DNA of 64,000 nt from Caulobacter sp. (GTDB lineage Bacteria > Pseudomonadota > Alphaproteobacteria > Caulobacterales > Caulobacteraceae). The stretch spans positions 186,001-250,000 of the forward strand of contig JAGHZU010000002.1 of the NCBI GenBank assembly GCA_017745235.1. Direction: 5' to 3'. The notes beneath the pieces are model-generated. The model was not told the DNA's origin. It ran no database searches and saw nothing but the letters and a program-made list of their open reading frames with translations. Positions 24,784 to 33,346 of the stretch are shown here, piece by piece. Each line of letters opens with the position of its first letter. The first letter of the stretch is position 1. Made by a program: the position numbers and the translations under genes.

Positions 24784-25257
24784 CTAGGACGATACGCCCG
24801 CCGCCACGGCCTTCAGCACGTCCCGCGCCGCCTTGGGATCCAGCCGAACCTGAAGGCCCCGCTGGCCGCCGTTGATGTAGACGCGATCCTCGGCCAGGGC
24901 GTCGGCCTCGATCACCGTCGGCAGAGTCTTGCGCTGGCCGAAAGGGCTGACGCCGCCGACCTTGTAGCCGCTGATCCGCTCGGCGTCGGCCGGCTTCATC
25001 ATCGCCGCCGCCTTGCCGCCCAGCGCCGCGGCCAACTTCTTCATGCTGACCTCGCGGTCGGACGGCGCGATCACCACCGCCGGCTTGCCGTCGACCAGGG
25101 TCATAAGGGTCTTGAGCACCCGGGACGGCGACTCGCCCAAGGCCTCGGCGGCGGCAAGGCCGATGCTGGCGGCGTCGGGATCGTAGTCGTAGGCATGGAC
25201 GGTGAACTCGATCCCGGCCTTGGTCAGGGCGAGCGTGGCGGGCGTGGTGCGGGACAT
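24784..25257 (-). CDS. ybaK: YbaK/EbsC-type aminoacyl-tRNA deacylase
   Basis: From the ATG at 25257 (MSRTTPATLAL) the protein has 157 residues, the normal YbaK size. Family motifs include LGESPSRVLKTLMTLVDGKPAVVIAPSDREVSMKKLAAALGGKAA with the conserved catalytic-region lysine, and GYKVGGVSPFGQRKTLPTVIEADAL, characteristic of Cys-tRNA(Pro) deacylases. It hydrolyses Cys mischarged on tRNA(Pro), a trans-editing role in the cytoplasm. The frame stays open 237 nt upstream, but that region is arginine-rich and runs toward the GH3 gene, so it is excluded. Monocistronic, 77 nt downstream of the GH3 stop. Confidence 0.93.
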   Translation of the reverse strand: MSRTTPATLALTKAGIEFTVHAYDYDPDAASIGLAAAEALGESPSRVLKTLMTLVDGKPAVVIAPSDREVSMKKLAAALGGKAAAMMKPADAERISGYKVGGVSPFGQRKTLPTVIEADALAEDRVYINGGQRGLQVRLDPKAARDVLKAVAAGVSS

Positions 25258-25334
25258 GGCGCCAGTATAGTCGCGCCCGCCCGCCCCGAACCAGACGCCC
25301 GCCTGGGCCAATTCTCCCGAAACTTGAGCCGGGC

Positions 25335-27824
25335 TTACGGGCAGACGGCGTCGCCCTCGTTGGAGGCCAGCTTCACCTCGGTGATCGACAACGCCAGCTT
25401 GCCGTCCGTGCCGACCGCGAACGGAGCGGTGACGTGGTCCATCCGCGCTCCGGCCGCTCGGAAGCACGAAAGCTTGAGCTTGACGCTGCGCCACTCACCG
25501 ACCGGAGCGGCCTTGACCAGGGCGGTGGCGTCCAGCGTGCCCGCGCATGAGGCGTCGTCGGCGCAGCCGATGCTGAGCGAAACCGGGCGGGTCGGGGCGA
25601 CGTCGATCCGGTAGCGGATCTGCAGCGCCATGTCGCCGGTGGTCTGGCGCGACAGGTCGACCGGCGGGCCGTGGATCGCCAACAGGCCGTTGCCCTGCCC
25701 CGTCCATTCGGCTTGGCGGCCGTTCTCCTGGGCGCCGGCGTCGATCGTCTTGATCGACCCAGCGCCGATAAAGTCGATGCGCCACGGATCGGGCGTGCGC
25801 CCGGCCACGAAATAGCGGTCGACGCTGCCCGCCGCCGCGATGGCTCCCGGCTCCTCAGGCAGCACACCCACCTTGCCGGGCTGGGCGTAGGACAGCCCGT
25901 ATCCGTAGGCGAACTGCGGATCATAGCCCGGCTGGCCACGATTGAGCGGCCCCTGGTCGGCGCGCTTGGGCCAGGAGAAACTCAGCTTGCCCTGGAAGTC
26001 GCGCCGGGCCTTGCCCGACTTGCCCGCCACCAAGACGTCGGCCACCCCGCCACCTTCGCTGCCCGGCAACCAGGCGGCGACGAAAGCGTCCGAGGCGTTG
26101 ATCTCGGGATTGGTCCAGAGCGGTCGCCCCGACAGGAACACCGACACCACCGGGATTCCCTTCGCCTTCAAGGTCTTGAGCAGGGCCAAGTCCGTCTTGC
26201 CGCCGGGCTGGTAGGCCAGGTTGGCGACGTCGCCCTGGAACTCGGCATAGGGATCCTCGCCGAACACCACGATGGCCACGTCGGGCTTGGTCTTGAACGC
26301 GCCGTCGGGCGCCAGTTCGGCTTGCCCCCCGGCCTCCTCGACCGCCGCCTTCAGCCCGCCCCAGATCGACTGGCCGCTGGGGAAGTCGCTGTTCTTGTTG
26401 CCCGTGCCCTGCCAGGTCAAGGTCCAGCCGCCGGAGGCCTTGCCGATGTCGTCGGCGGCGCCGGCCACAAGCACCCGCGCGCCCGGCTTTATCGGTAGGA
26501 CGCCGTCGTTCTTCAGCAGCACCAGCGACTTGGCCACGGCCTCGCGAGCGAGGGCGCGGTGCTCGGGCGCGCCAAGACGCTCGAACCTTCCCTCGACCTG
26601 GGGGGCCACGCGATCAAACAACCCGGCCTTGACCTTGACCCTCAGGATGCGGCGCACCGCGTCGTCGAGGCGGGCCATGGGGATCTCGCCCGACTCGACC
26701 TGGGCCAGGGTGTTGTCGAACAGCCCCCGCCAGCTGTCGGGCGCCATATACATGTCCAGGCCCGCATTGATCGCCTGCGGACAGGAGACGTTGGTGCAGC
26801 CTGCCAATTGTCCGTGGGCGTTCCAGTCGGAGACGACGAAGCCCTCGAACCCCATCCGCCCCTTCAGGACGTCGGTCAGCAGGCTCTTGTTGCCGGTGAT
26901 CTTCTGGCCGTTCCAGCTGGAGAACGAAGCCATGACCGTCAGGATGCCGGCGTCGATGCTGGGCGGGTAACCCTGGGCGTGGACGCGGACCAGCTCTTCT
27001 TCGGAGATACGGGCGTCACCCTGGTCGCGACCGCCTTCGGTGCCGCCGTCGGCCAGGAAGTGCTTGGCCGAGCCCACGATATGGCCCGCGGCCAGCGGCT
27101 TGCCCGGAACCAGCTCGCCCTGCAGGCCCAGGGTCATCTGACCGGCATACGAGCGCACGACCTCCGGATCCTCGGCATAGCCTTCGTAGCTGCGGCCCCA
27201 GCGATCGTCGCGAGGCACGGCGACTGTCGGCCCGAACGTCCAGTCGCCGCCGGCCACGGCCACCTCCTCGGCGGTGGCCACGCCAATGCGACGGATCAGG
27301 TCGGGGTCGCGCGCGGCCCCCAGGCCGATATTGTGCGGGAAGATGGTGGCGCCGACGATGTTGTTATGGCCGTGCACGGCGTCGATGCCGAACAGGATCG
27401 GGATCGGGACATGGCCGGGCCGCGGAGCCAAGGCTTCCTTGCGATAGGCGTCGACCAGATCGGTCCACGCCTTGGGCGGCGCGCGATCGTCCCCGCCAGG
27501 CGCGGAGTTGCCGCCGGCCAGGATCGAGCCCAGCGGATAGGTCCGCAGGTCCTGCGGCGTCATCGAGGCGATGTCGCCCTGGATGGTCTGACCGACCTTC
27601 TCCCTCAGGCTCATGCGGCCCATCAGTTCGGAGACGAAGGCCTCGGTGCGGGCGTCGGTGATGGCCGAAGGGCTTTGGGCCTTGGGCCAGAGCTCGGGAT
27701 GGGCCGTGGTCGAAGCCGCCTGGCCGGACGCGGCCTGGGCCAGGGCGGAACCGCCGGCCAGCATGGTCGAGGCGACGAGGGCCAGCGCCAGGGAAACCTG
27801 GCGAAGGGGGCGGCGGACGATCAT
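25335..27824 (-). CDS. GH3 beta-glucosidase/exo-glucanase with ExoP-like C-terminal domain
   Basis: From the ATG at 27824 (MIVRRPLRQ) the protein has 829 residues with a signal peptide ending SALAQ. The GH3 barrel includes ILFGIDAVHGHNN, the KHF motif near 254 and the nucleophile Asp in GFVVSDWNAHG (D333). The second GH3 domain has ALAREAVAKSLVLLKNDGVLPI. The last 150 residues form a beta-sandwich like the galactose-binding C-terminal domain of the marine glucanase ExoP. It releases glucose from beta-linked glucan oligosaccharides in the periplasm or at the surface. Its upstream region carries the same operator as the TonB receptor at 29746-32760. A further 51 in-frame codons upstream are rejected because they are Arg-rich and precede the signal peptide. 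Confidence 0.94.
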   Translation of the reverse strand: MIVRRPLRQVSLALALVASTMLAGGSALAQAASGQAASTTAHPELWPKAQSPSAITDARTEAFVSELMGRMSLREKVGQTIQGDIASMTPQDLRTYPLGSILAGGNSAPGGDDRAPPKAWTDLVDAYRKEALAPRPGHVPIPILFGIDAVHGHNNIVGATIFPHNIGLGAARDPDLIRRIGVATAEEVAVAGGDWTFGPTVAVPRDDRWGRSYEGYAEDPEVVRSYAGQMTLGLQGELVPGKPLAAGHIVGSAKHFLADGGTEGGRDQGDARISEEELVRVHAQGYPPSIDAGILTVMASFSSWNGQKITGNKSLLTDVLKGRMGFEGFVVSDWNAHGQLAGCTNVSCPQAINAGLDMYMAPDSWRGLFDNTLAQVESGEIPMARLDDAVRRILRVKVKAGLFDRVAPQVEGRFERLGAPEHRALAREAVAKSLVLLKNDGVLPIKPGARVLVAGAADDIGKASGGWTLTWQGTGNKNSDFPSGQSIWGGLKAAVEEAGGQAELAPDGAFKTKPDVAIVVFGEDPYAEFQGDVANLAYQPGGKTDLALLKTLKAKGIPVVSVFLSGRPLWTNPEINASDAFVAAWLPGSEGGGVADVLVAGKSGKARRDFQGKLSFSWPKRADQGPLNRGQPGYDPQFAYGYGLSYAQPGKVGVLPEEPGAIAAAGSVDRYFVAGRTPDPWRIDFIGAGSIKTIDAGAQENGRQAEWTGQGNGLLAIHGPPVDLSRQTTGDMALQIRYRIDVAPTRPVSLSIGCADDASCAGTLDATALVKAAPVGEWRSVKLKLSCFRAAGARMDHVTAPFAVGTDGKLALSITEVKLASNEGDAVCP

Positions 27825-28116
27825 TCGACACCTTCGTGAACGAGGCGGCCTCGGCCGCGTGACAGGCAAAGAATCGGCGCGGCGAGGAGAACGTCGCCGC
27901 GCCGAAGTGGAGGGACTCCGAACTCGGAGCAGGGTCCAGTCGCAGGGTCCGGAGGGGATCCGTCGGCCGTGCGTCATCCCCGCCGGCAGGACGGCGCTGG
28001 AACGGGATGCAAGCGATGAAGGGGCGCCGCGCGTAGGCCGCGCCGGCGAGAATTTGATGGTTTCCTTCCTGTTGGCGGGATCTTCCGGCCCCGTTTCAGC
28101 TTCAGGTCATCACAAA

Positions 28117-28132
28117 TTGACAGCGCTGTCTA
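28117..28132. promoter_or_regulatory. operator copy 1 (GACAGCGCTGTC palindrome) before GH3 gene
   Basis: A 12-bp perfect palindrome GACAGCGCTGTC (28119-28130) lies about 295 nt upstream of the GH3 start and just beyond the halogenase stop. The minus strand reads TAGACAGCGCTGTCAA, identical over 16 bases to the site before the receptor gene at 32911. The central AGCGCT core fits a LacI-type operator. The rest of this 363-nt gap (27825-28187) shows no gene. Confidence 0.7.
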
Positions 28133-28187
28133 TCAGAAATCGAAGACGGTGTTTCTAGCTTTCTCCTCGGATTTGAGGATCGGGCTC

Positions 28188-29687
28188 TCAAGCGGCGGCG
28201 GAGGGGCTGGTCGCCAGGAAAGCGGCATGCGAGGGACTGCGCGCGACGATGTCCGACACCTGGCCGGCGAGCTGGGGCAGCAGATCGCGCACCTGCCGGA
28301 AATCCGAGGCGTCGACCAGCGGATCGTAGGCGCGCGGCCGCACGCCCATGCCCTCGAAGACGTAGAACCAGCTGAGATCGGTGAACAGTTCGCCGGGCCG
28401 CGCGTCCGCCCGGCCGCAGGCGCGATAGAGTTCCAGGCGCTGGGCCAGACTGTCGGGAACGGCCGCGCCACGTTCGCGCCAGAAGGCCGTGTCGTCGCGG
28501 CGGGTGGCGCAGTAGTGCAGCACGATGAAGTCGCGGAAGGTCTCGTATTCGTCCGTCAGGGTCCGGTTGTAGACGGCGATGTTGGCCGGAGCGAAGTCGA
28601 GGTCGGGGAAGTGGTCCAGAAGCTTGTAGAGGCCGCTGCAGACCAGGTGGATGCTGGTGGATTCCAGAGGCTCCAGAAAGCCCGAGGCAAGGCCCAGGGC
28701 CACCACATTGCGGCTCCAGAAAGCCTTGCGGCGGCCGGCGACGAAGCGCAGTCGGCGCGGCTCGGCCAGGGGCTCGCCTACGGCGGCCAGCAACTCGGCC
28801 TCGGCGGCTGCATCGTCGATCGCCCCACTGGCGTAGACATAACCGTTGCCGACGCGGTGGCGCAGCGGAATGGTCCAGCGCCAGCCGGCGGACTGGGCCG
28901 TGGCCAAGGTGTACGGCGCAGGCGGGCGGGAATGCGCCGTAGGAACGGCGATGGCCCGATCGCATGGCAGCCAGCGGCTCCAATCTTCGTAACCGACGCC
29001 CAAGGCCTGCTCGATCAGCAAGCCGCGAAAACCGCTGCAGTCGATGAAGAGGTCGGCCGCCAGGGTTCCGCCCTCCTTCAGCGACAACGCTTCCACGAAG
29101 CCGTCACGGCGCAGGACCGCGCCGGTCACTTCCCGCTCCAACCGGCGCACGCCTCGCGCCGTGGCGTGGTCCCGCAAGACACAAGCGACCAGGGCGGCGT
29201 CGAAATGCAAGGCGTAGCGCAATCCGGCCTGCGGGCCCGGCGCGCCCGGATCGGGCCGGGCGAAACGTCCCGCCTCGCCGAGGGCCGCGGCCAGGCTGAA
29301 CTCCGGGACCGACAACGAAAGCCCTTGGGCGCGAGCCTTGTGCCAGACCTGGGGAAAGGGACGGCGGTCGATCGACACGCCGAAGGCCCCGAACGGATGC
29401 CAGTAGGACTGCCCCAGCCTCAGCCAGTCCTGGAACTTGATACCCAGCTTGTAGGTGGCCTGCGTCGCCTGGACGAATGCGCCGAGATCAACCTCGGCCA
29501 GTCGCAGGAAGTCGAGGATCGGCGGGATGGTGGCCTCGCCAACCCCTACCGTGCCAATGTCGGGCGCTTCCACCAGGGTTATGGCGACCCCGGTCCCGCG
29601 CAGGACACGAACGAGGAGGGAGGCCGCCATCCAGCCAGCCGTGCCGCCGCCCACGATGACGATCGACTTGATGGACCGATCCGTCAT
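28188..29687 (-). CDS. flavin-dependent (tryptophan-type) halogenase
   Basis: The 499-residue protein is PrnA-like along its length. The FAD loop is VIVGGGTAGWMAAS (11-24). The catalytic Lys aligns with PrnA K79 in ATYKLGIKF (K80). The GWRWTIPLRHRVGNGYVY segment carries the WxWxIP signature that separates halogenases from monooxygenases. FLEPLESTSIHLV carries the conserved Glu-Ser pair. It should use FADH2, oxygen and halide to make hypohalous acid and halogenate an electron-rich compound; the substrate may be indole-like rather than tryptophan. A GGGAGGA ribosome site precedes the ATG. It lies 58 nt after the receptor gene, with a strong hairpin in the gap. Halogenase genes beside TonB receptors recur in Caulobacterales and Xanthomonas (family knowledge). 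Confidence 0.93.
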   Translation of the reverse strand: MTDRSIKSIVIVGGGTAGWMAASLLVRVLRGTGVAITLVEAPDIGTVGVGEATIPPILDFLRLAEVDLGAFVQATQATYKLGIKFQDWLRLGQSYWHPFGAFGVSIDRRPFPQVWHKARAQGLSLSVPEFSLAAALGEAGRFARPDPGAPGPQAGLRYALHFDAALVACVLRDHATARGVRRLEREVTGAVLRRDGFVEALSLKEGGTLAADLFIDCSGFRGLLIEQALGVGYEDWSRWLPCDRAIAVPTAHSRPPAPYTLATAQSAGWRWTIPLRHRVGNGYVYASGAIDDAAAEAELLAAVGEPLAEPRRLRFVAGRRKAFWSRNVVALGLASGFLEPLESTSIHLVCSGLYKLLDHFPDLDFAPANIAVYNRTLTDEYETFRDFIVLHYCATRRDDTAFWRERGAAVPDSLAQRLELYRACGRADARPGELFTDLSWFYVFEGMGVRPRAYDPLVDASDFRQVRDLLPQLAGQVSDIVARSPSHAAFLATSPSAAA

Positions 29688-29708
29688 GGCGTCCTCCCAG
29701 ATGACGAA

Positions 29709-29736
29709 GCGGCGGCGGACCGAGGTCCGCCGCCGC
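29709..29736 (-). promoter_or_regulatory. strong intercistronic hairpin between receptor and halogenase genes
   Basis: A 13-bp perfect inverted repeat (GCGGCGGCGGACC and its complement, 2-nt centre) fills the gap between the receptor stop and the halogenase start. No T-run follows, so it is more likely to stabilise the upstream message or reduce read-through than to terminate fully. Confidence 0.6.
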
Positions 29737-29745
29737 CCAGGTCGA

Positions 29746-32700
29746 CTACATGCCGAACTTGAACCGTGCCCCCAGCACCACGCGGCGGTCGCCGGTGGCG
29801 TAACGGAACGGCAGGTTCTTCCATTGCAGGTAACGGCCGGTGTCTTCCTTGGTCAGGTTGATCCCTTCCAGCACCACCTTGATCGCGGGGGTGACCGAGT
29901 AGCCGATCTGGCCGTCAAGCTGGCCGTAGGCCCGCTCCCAGGTGCCCAGCGAGTGGGTGTCCGTACCCGAGCCGAAGGCGAAGTTGCCTTGGTAGCTCTT
30001 GTCGCGCCAGGCGTAGGACAGGCGCGCCTCGAACCCATGGCCTTCATAGTAGCCCTGGACGTTGAAGGCGTTCTTGGCCACGCCGGGGATCGGCAGGTTC
30101 TTCTGGTAGTCGTTGAAGTTGGACGAGCTGGAGTCCGAGTAGGTGTAGTTTGCGGTGAAGCCGAAGCCGTTGGCGAACGCGTACTGCGCGGCCAGCTCGA
30201 CGCCCTTGATCTCGCCGCCCTCGCCGTTCACCGGCTGGGTGAAGATGCCCGCCGTCGCCCCCTCGACCGAACCGTCGGCCACCGTCCGCTGGACCGTATC
30301 GGTCTGAATGAACGAGTCGACGTTCTTGTAGAAGAAGGCCGCCGACAGCAGGCCTTGCGAGCCGAAGTAGCGCTCGTACGCCAGGTCGAACTGCGAGGCG
30401 CGATAGGGATCCAGCTCCGGATTGCCGCCGCTGCCGTTGGTGTAGAGGAAGCGGTCGAGGTTCGGGCCCGGCGTCGAACTACGGGTGAAGTTGTAGCTTG
30501 AGCCCGTACCCAGCTGGAACAGGTTCTGGCGCGACATGACGCGGGCCGCGGAGACGCGGACCTTGTCGGTGTCGTTGACGTCGAACACGCCGCTGAAGCT
30601 GGGCAGCACGTCGGTGTAGGAACGCGAGGTGGTGATGTTGTCCGGGTTGGAGATCACCCCGTTCCAGCTGTCGGTGCCGTAGTAGTTGGGCACGGTCGGC
30701 GTGGCGCTGGAGTCGATCGTCAGCTCGGTCTTCACCACCCGCACGCCGGCGTTGATGTGGTAGCGATCTTCACGGCCGCCCACGTCGGCCATCATGTAGC
30801 CCGTGGTGGTCTTTTCCTTGATCTTGAAGGACTGGATGGGGTCCCGATAGTACTTGAACGGCGTCGACGGATAGAGCGCCGACAGCCACGAGACCGGGTT
30901 CTTCATCTGGTCACGGTTCTGGAACAGGGCCGTGATGCCGCCCACCGTCAGAGTCTCGAAGCGTTCCGGATTGGTCGCCGCGGTCTGATAGGGGGTGATG
31001 AGGGCCGGCGAGGCGCCGAAGCGGCCATCGTCGGTGGGCGTCTGGCCGCAGTTCGGACGCCCCGGCGTCCCGGCCGGCAGGCCGCACGACTTGAAGCCGA
31101 TGGCGCCGTCCTGGAAGTAGCCCAGGGCGGTCCAGTCCTGGCCGTAGTCGGTGCCGTTCAGCTCACCCTTGCCAGAATAGTCGGCCAGCAGCTGCAGGAA
31201 GTCGGAGTCGACCTTGCGCTCGGCATAGCGGGCGCCGGCGCTGAGCACCAGGTCGCCGCTCTCACCGAACTCCGGCCGGTACTTGAAGTCGGCGCGGACC
31301 GAGCCGTTCTCCAGGTTCGTGCGCTCGCCGAACACCCAGTGCGACTTGGCGAAGACGCTGCTGGGCGTAGTGAACTGGGCCGGGTTGGCCGGCGTGAAGG
31401 TCGGGTTGTCGCCGTTGGTGTAGGTGTAGGTGAAGGTGGACGGGGCCGTGGCGTTAGGCACGAAGCCCGCGGCCGTGCCGTTGCGCACGGTATATTGGGT
31501 ATAGCGGACGTCGTTGTTGCCGCTGTCGCTGTCGTAGTTCGACTTCGAATAGGATACGCGCGCGCCGCCGGTCAGGCGTCCGCCGTTGTCCCAGTTCAGG
31601 GCGACCTGGAAGTTGTCGGTCTTGGCTTCGGCGTTCTGGACGTAGGAGGTTCCCTCGGCCGAGTTGGCGGTGATCCGGCCGGATTCCAGGATGCCGTTGG
31701 AGCCGATCTTCAGGCCGGTGGCGTTGTAGGTTGCGCTCTCGTTGGCGAACGGGAACTTGATCGAGGCTTCCGAGGTCAGGATCTTCAGGTCCGAGTGGAA
31801 CCAGTCGGCCGTCAGCTTCAGCGAGTCGCTCAGGGCGAAATCGAGGTTGATCGAGGCGCCCAGGCGCTTGCGTTCCTGGTCGCGATAGGTCGCGTACCGA
31901 TACTCCGGCGACCAGACGTCGACCGGCGAGGCGGCGGTGGCCCCATTGGTCACGCCGGTGACCGTTCCGGCGCTGTTGCGGATGTACTGGCCGTCGCCGT
32001 TGACGGCGTCACGATCGTTGTAGGCCCAGCCGCCGCGGTTTTCGCCGGCCAGGACGTCGGTGTGGCTCTCGGTCTTGTCGTAGGAGATCGTGCCCAGGAT
32101 CGCGAAGCGTTCGCTGAACTTATGGCCCAGCACCAGCGAGCCGGTCGGGGTCCAGTCGGTGCCCCGGCCCTTCTGCCCGCGCAGGTCGCCGGCGATCGTG
32201 GTGTCGTCGGCCATGCTCAGGGCGCTGCGGGTCTTCAGGTTGATGATCCCGCCCAGCCCGCCTTCCAGCAGCGAGGCGTCGGGCGACTTGTAGACGTCGA
32301 CGCCGCCGATGAGCTGGGAGGGAATGCCTTCCAGCGAATTGTCCTGGGTGATCTTGCCTTCGTAGAGGCGGAAGATTTCCAGGCCCGAGACGAAGACTTC
32401 ATTGTTCAGAACCGTCACGTTCTGGTCCAGGCCGCGGATGCGAACCTTGGTGCCCTGACCGTTCTCGCGATCAATCTGGACGCCGGGCATGCGCTGCAGC
32501 GACTCGGCGATGTTCTGGTCGGGGAACTTGCCCATGTCCTCGGCCGTGACCGATTCAATGATCAGGTTCGAGTTCTTCTTTAGGTTGAGAGCGTTGGCGA
32601 GCGAGGCCCGGAAGCCGGTCACCACCACCTCGTCGACCTGGGTGTTCTCGGCGGCAGGCGCGGCGGCGGTTTGCGCCATAGCTTGGCCGGCGCTTAGCAG

Positions 32701-32760
32701 CACCAGAGCCGAAGCCGCCGAAAGCAAGGTCGCACGGGACCGATAAGACGTTGTCTTCAT
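29746..32760 (-). CDS. TonB-dependent receptor of the glucan/halogenase locus
   Basis: The 1004-residue protein has a signal peptide ending GQAMAQ, a TonB-box-like DEVVVTGFRASL, the plug motif AEDMGKFPDQNIAESLQRMPGVQIDRENGQGTKVRIRGLD and a C-terminal barrel ending in GARFKFGM; the final Met is unusual but Phe precedes it. It is the same Caulobacter/Xanthomonas type as the receptor at 19025. A ribosome site AGGGGA lies about 8 nt before the ATG. The GH3 glucosidase downstream on the same strand, sharing its operator, suggests a beta-glucan oligosaccharide as imported ligand. The halogenase is the immediate next gene. Expression should be under the repressor that binds the site at 32911. Confidence 0.95.
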   Translation of the reverse strand: MKTTSYRSRATLLSAASALVLLSAGQAMAQTAAAPAAENTQVDEVVVTGFRASLANALNLKKNSNLIIESVTAEDMGKFPDQNIAESLQRMPGVQIDRENGQGTKVRIRGLDQNVTVLNNEVFVSGLEIFRLYEGKITQDNSLEGIPSQLIGGVDVYKSPDASLLEGGLGGIINLKTRSALSMADDTTIAGDLRGQKGRGTDWTPTGSLVLGHKFSERFAILGTISYDKTESHTDVLAGENRGGWAYNDRDAVNGDGQYIRNSAGTVTGVTNGATAASPVDVWSPEYRYATYRDQERKRLGASINLDFALSDSLKLTADWFHSDLKILTSEASIKFPFANESATYNATGLKIGSNGILESGRITANSAEGTSYVQNAEAKTDNFQVALNWDNGGRLTGGARVSYSKSNYDSDSGNNDVRYTQYTVRNGTAAGFVPNATAPSTFTYTYTNGDNPTFTPANPAQFTTPSSVFAKSHWVFGERTNLENGSVRADFKYRPEFGESGDLVLSAGARYAERKVDSDFLQLLADYSGKGELNGTDYGQDWTALGYFQDGAIGFKSCGLPAGTPGRPNCGQTPTDDGRFGASPALITPYQTAATNPERFETLTVGGITALFQNRDQMKNPVSWLSALYPSTPFKYYRDPIQSFKIKEKTTTGYMMADVGGREDRYHINAGVRVVKTELTIDSSATPTVPNYYGTDSWNGVISNPDNITTSRSYTDVLPSFSGVFDVNDTDKVRVSAARVMSRQNLFQLGTGSSYNFTRSSTPGPNLDRFLYTNGSGGNPELDPYRASQFDLAYERYFGSQGLLSAAFFYKNVDSFIQTDTVQRTVADGSVEGATAGIFTQPVNGEGGEIKGVELAAQYAFANGFGFTANYTYSDSSSSNFNDYQKNLPIPGVAKNAFNVQGYYEGHGFEARLSYAWRDKSYQGNFAFGSGTDTHSLGTWERAYGQLDGQIGYSVTPAIKVVLEGINLTKEDTGRYLQWKNLPFRYATGDRRVVLGARFKFGM

Positions 32761-32897
32761 AACAAATTCCCCTGAGTTTGCGGCAGAGGCCCTCGTTCTC
32801 GCTCAGCAGCGCCGAGGGAGTTCAGAAAGCCGAGTTGTTTGGGGATGCCGTCGCATCCTCCCAGTCGTTCCGGCCTTTTTGGCATGCCGGTAACATC

Positions 32898-32926
32898 AAC
32901 CTATGAGCGCTAGACAGCGCTGTCAA
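32898..32926 (-). promoter_or_regulatory. receptor promoter overlapping operator copy 2
   Basis: On the minus strand TTGACA (32921-32926) is followed by 17 nt and TAGGTT (32898-32903), a good -35 with a weak -10. The -35 is part of the palindrome GACAGCGCTGTC (32913-32924), so a bound repressor would block polymerase. The 16 bases TAGACAGCGCTGTCAA (32911-32926) match the site before the GH3 gene exactly. The palindrome is about 153 nt from the ATG. Confidence 0.65.
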
Positions 32927-32929
32927 TGA

Positions 32930-33346
32930 ATCTCTGCAGATTATGAAAATGGCTTTTGTTATGTAGCTTTCCAGCCTTGCCCGGCCAGGGTTTGCCCAAG
33001 GCCGCCAGGGCTATGGCTCCATCAGATCGTCACGTTGACGGGTTGGATGGACGCCGCCACAGGGCCCTTCGGCCTGCTCCGGCCGTCGGCGAGCACGGCG
33101 CGCCGCGCGGTCGCATAAGGGCGGATCGAAGCGTTCAGCGCGACCGCCTCCGCGACAGGGGAGCCTGTCCGGCGCCAGTGTGGCGGCCTCGATCCTCGCG
33201 CCGCCGAAAGACCCCCACCGGATCAAGCCGTCCAGGCCCTGCTCGCGCCGCTTGGGCGCGACAGCTCGGTGCGTGCTGGGAAACGCCCGGCGGATATGGA
33301 GATCGATTCAGGTATCGACAGCCTGGAGATCCGCCGGACGCTTCCC
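32930..33346. other. intergenic stretch, no gene recognised
   Basis: About 417 nt lie between the receptor promoter and the stop of the amine oxidase gene. Open frames here lack ribosome sites and coding character. I see no convincing terminator for the amine oxidase transcript and no RNA gene. Confidence 0.5.

Noticed and set aside
27825..27977. 51-codon N-terminal extension of the GH3 gene
   Set aside because: The added residues precede a clear signal peptide and are Arg-rich.
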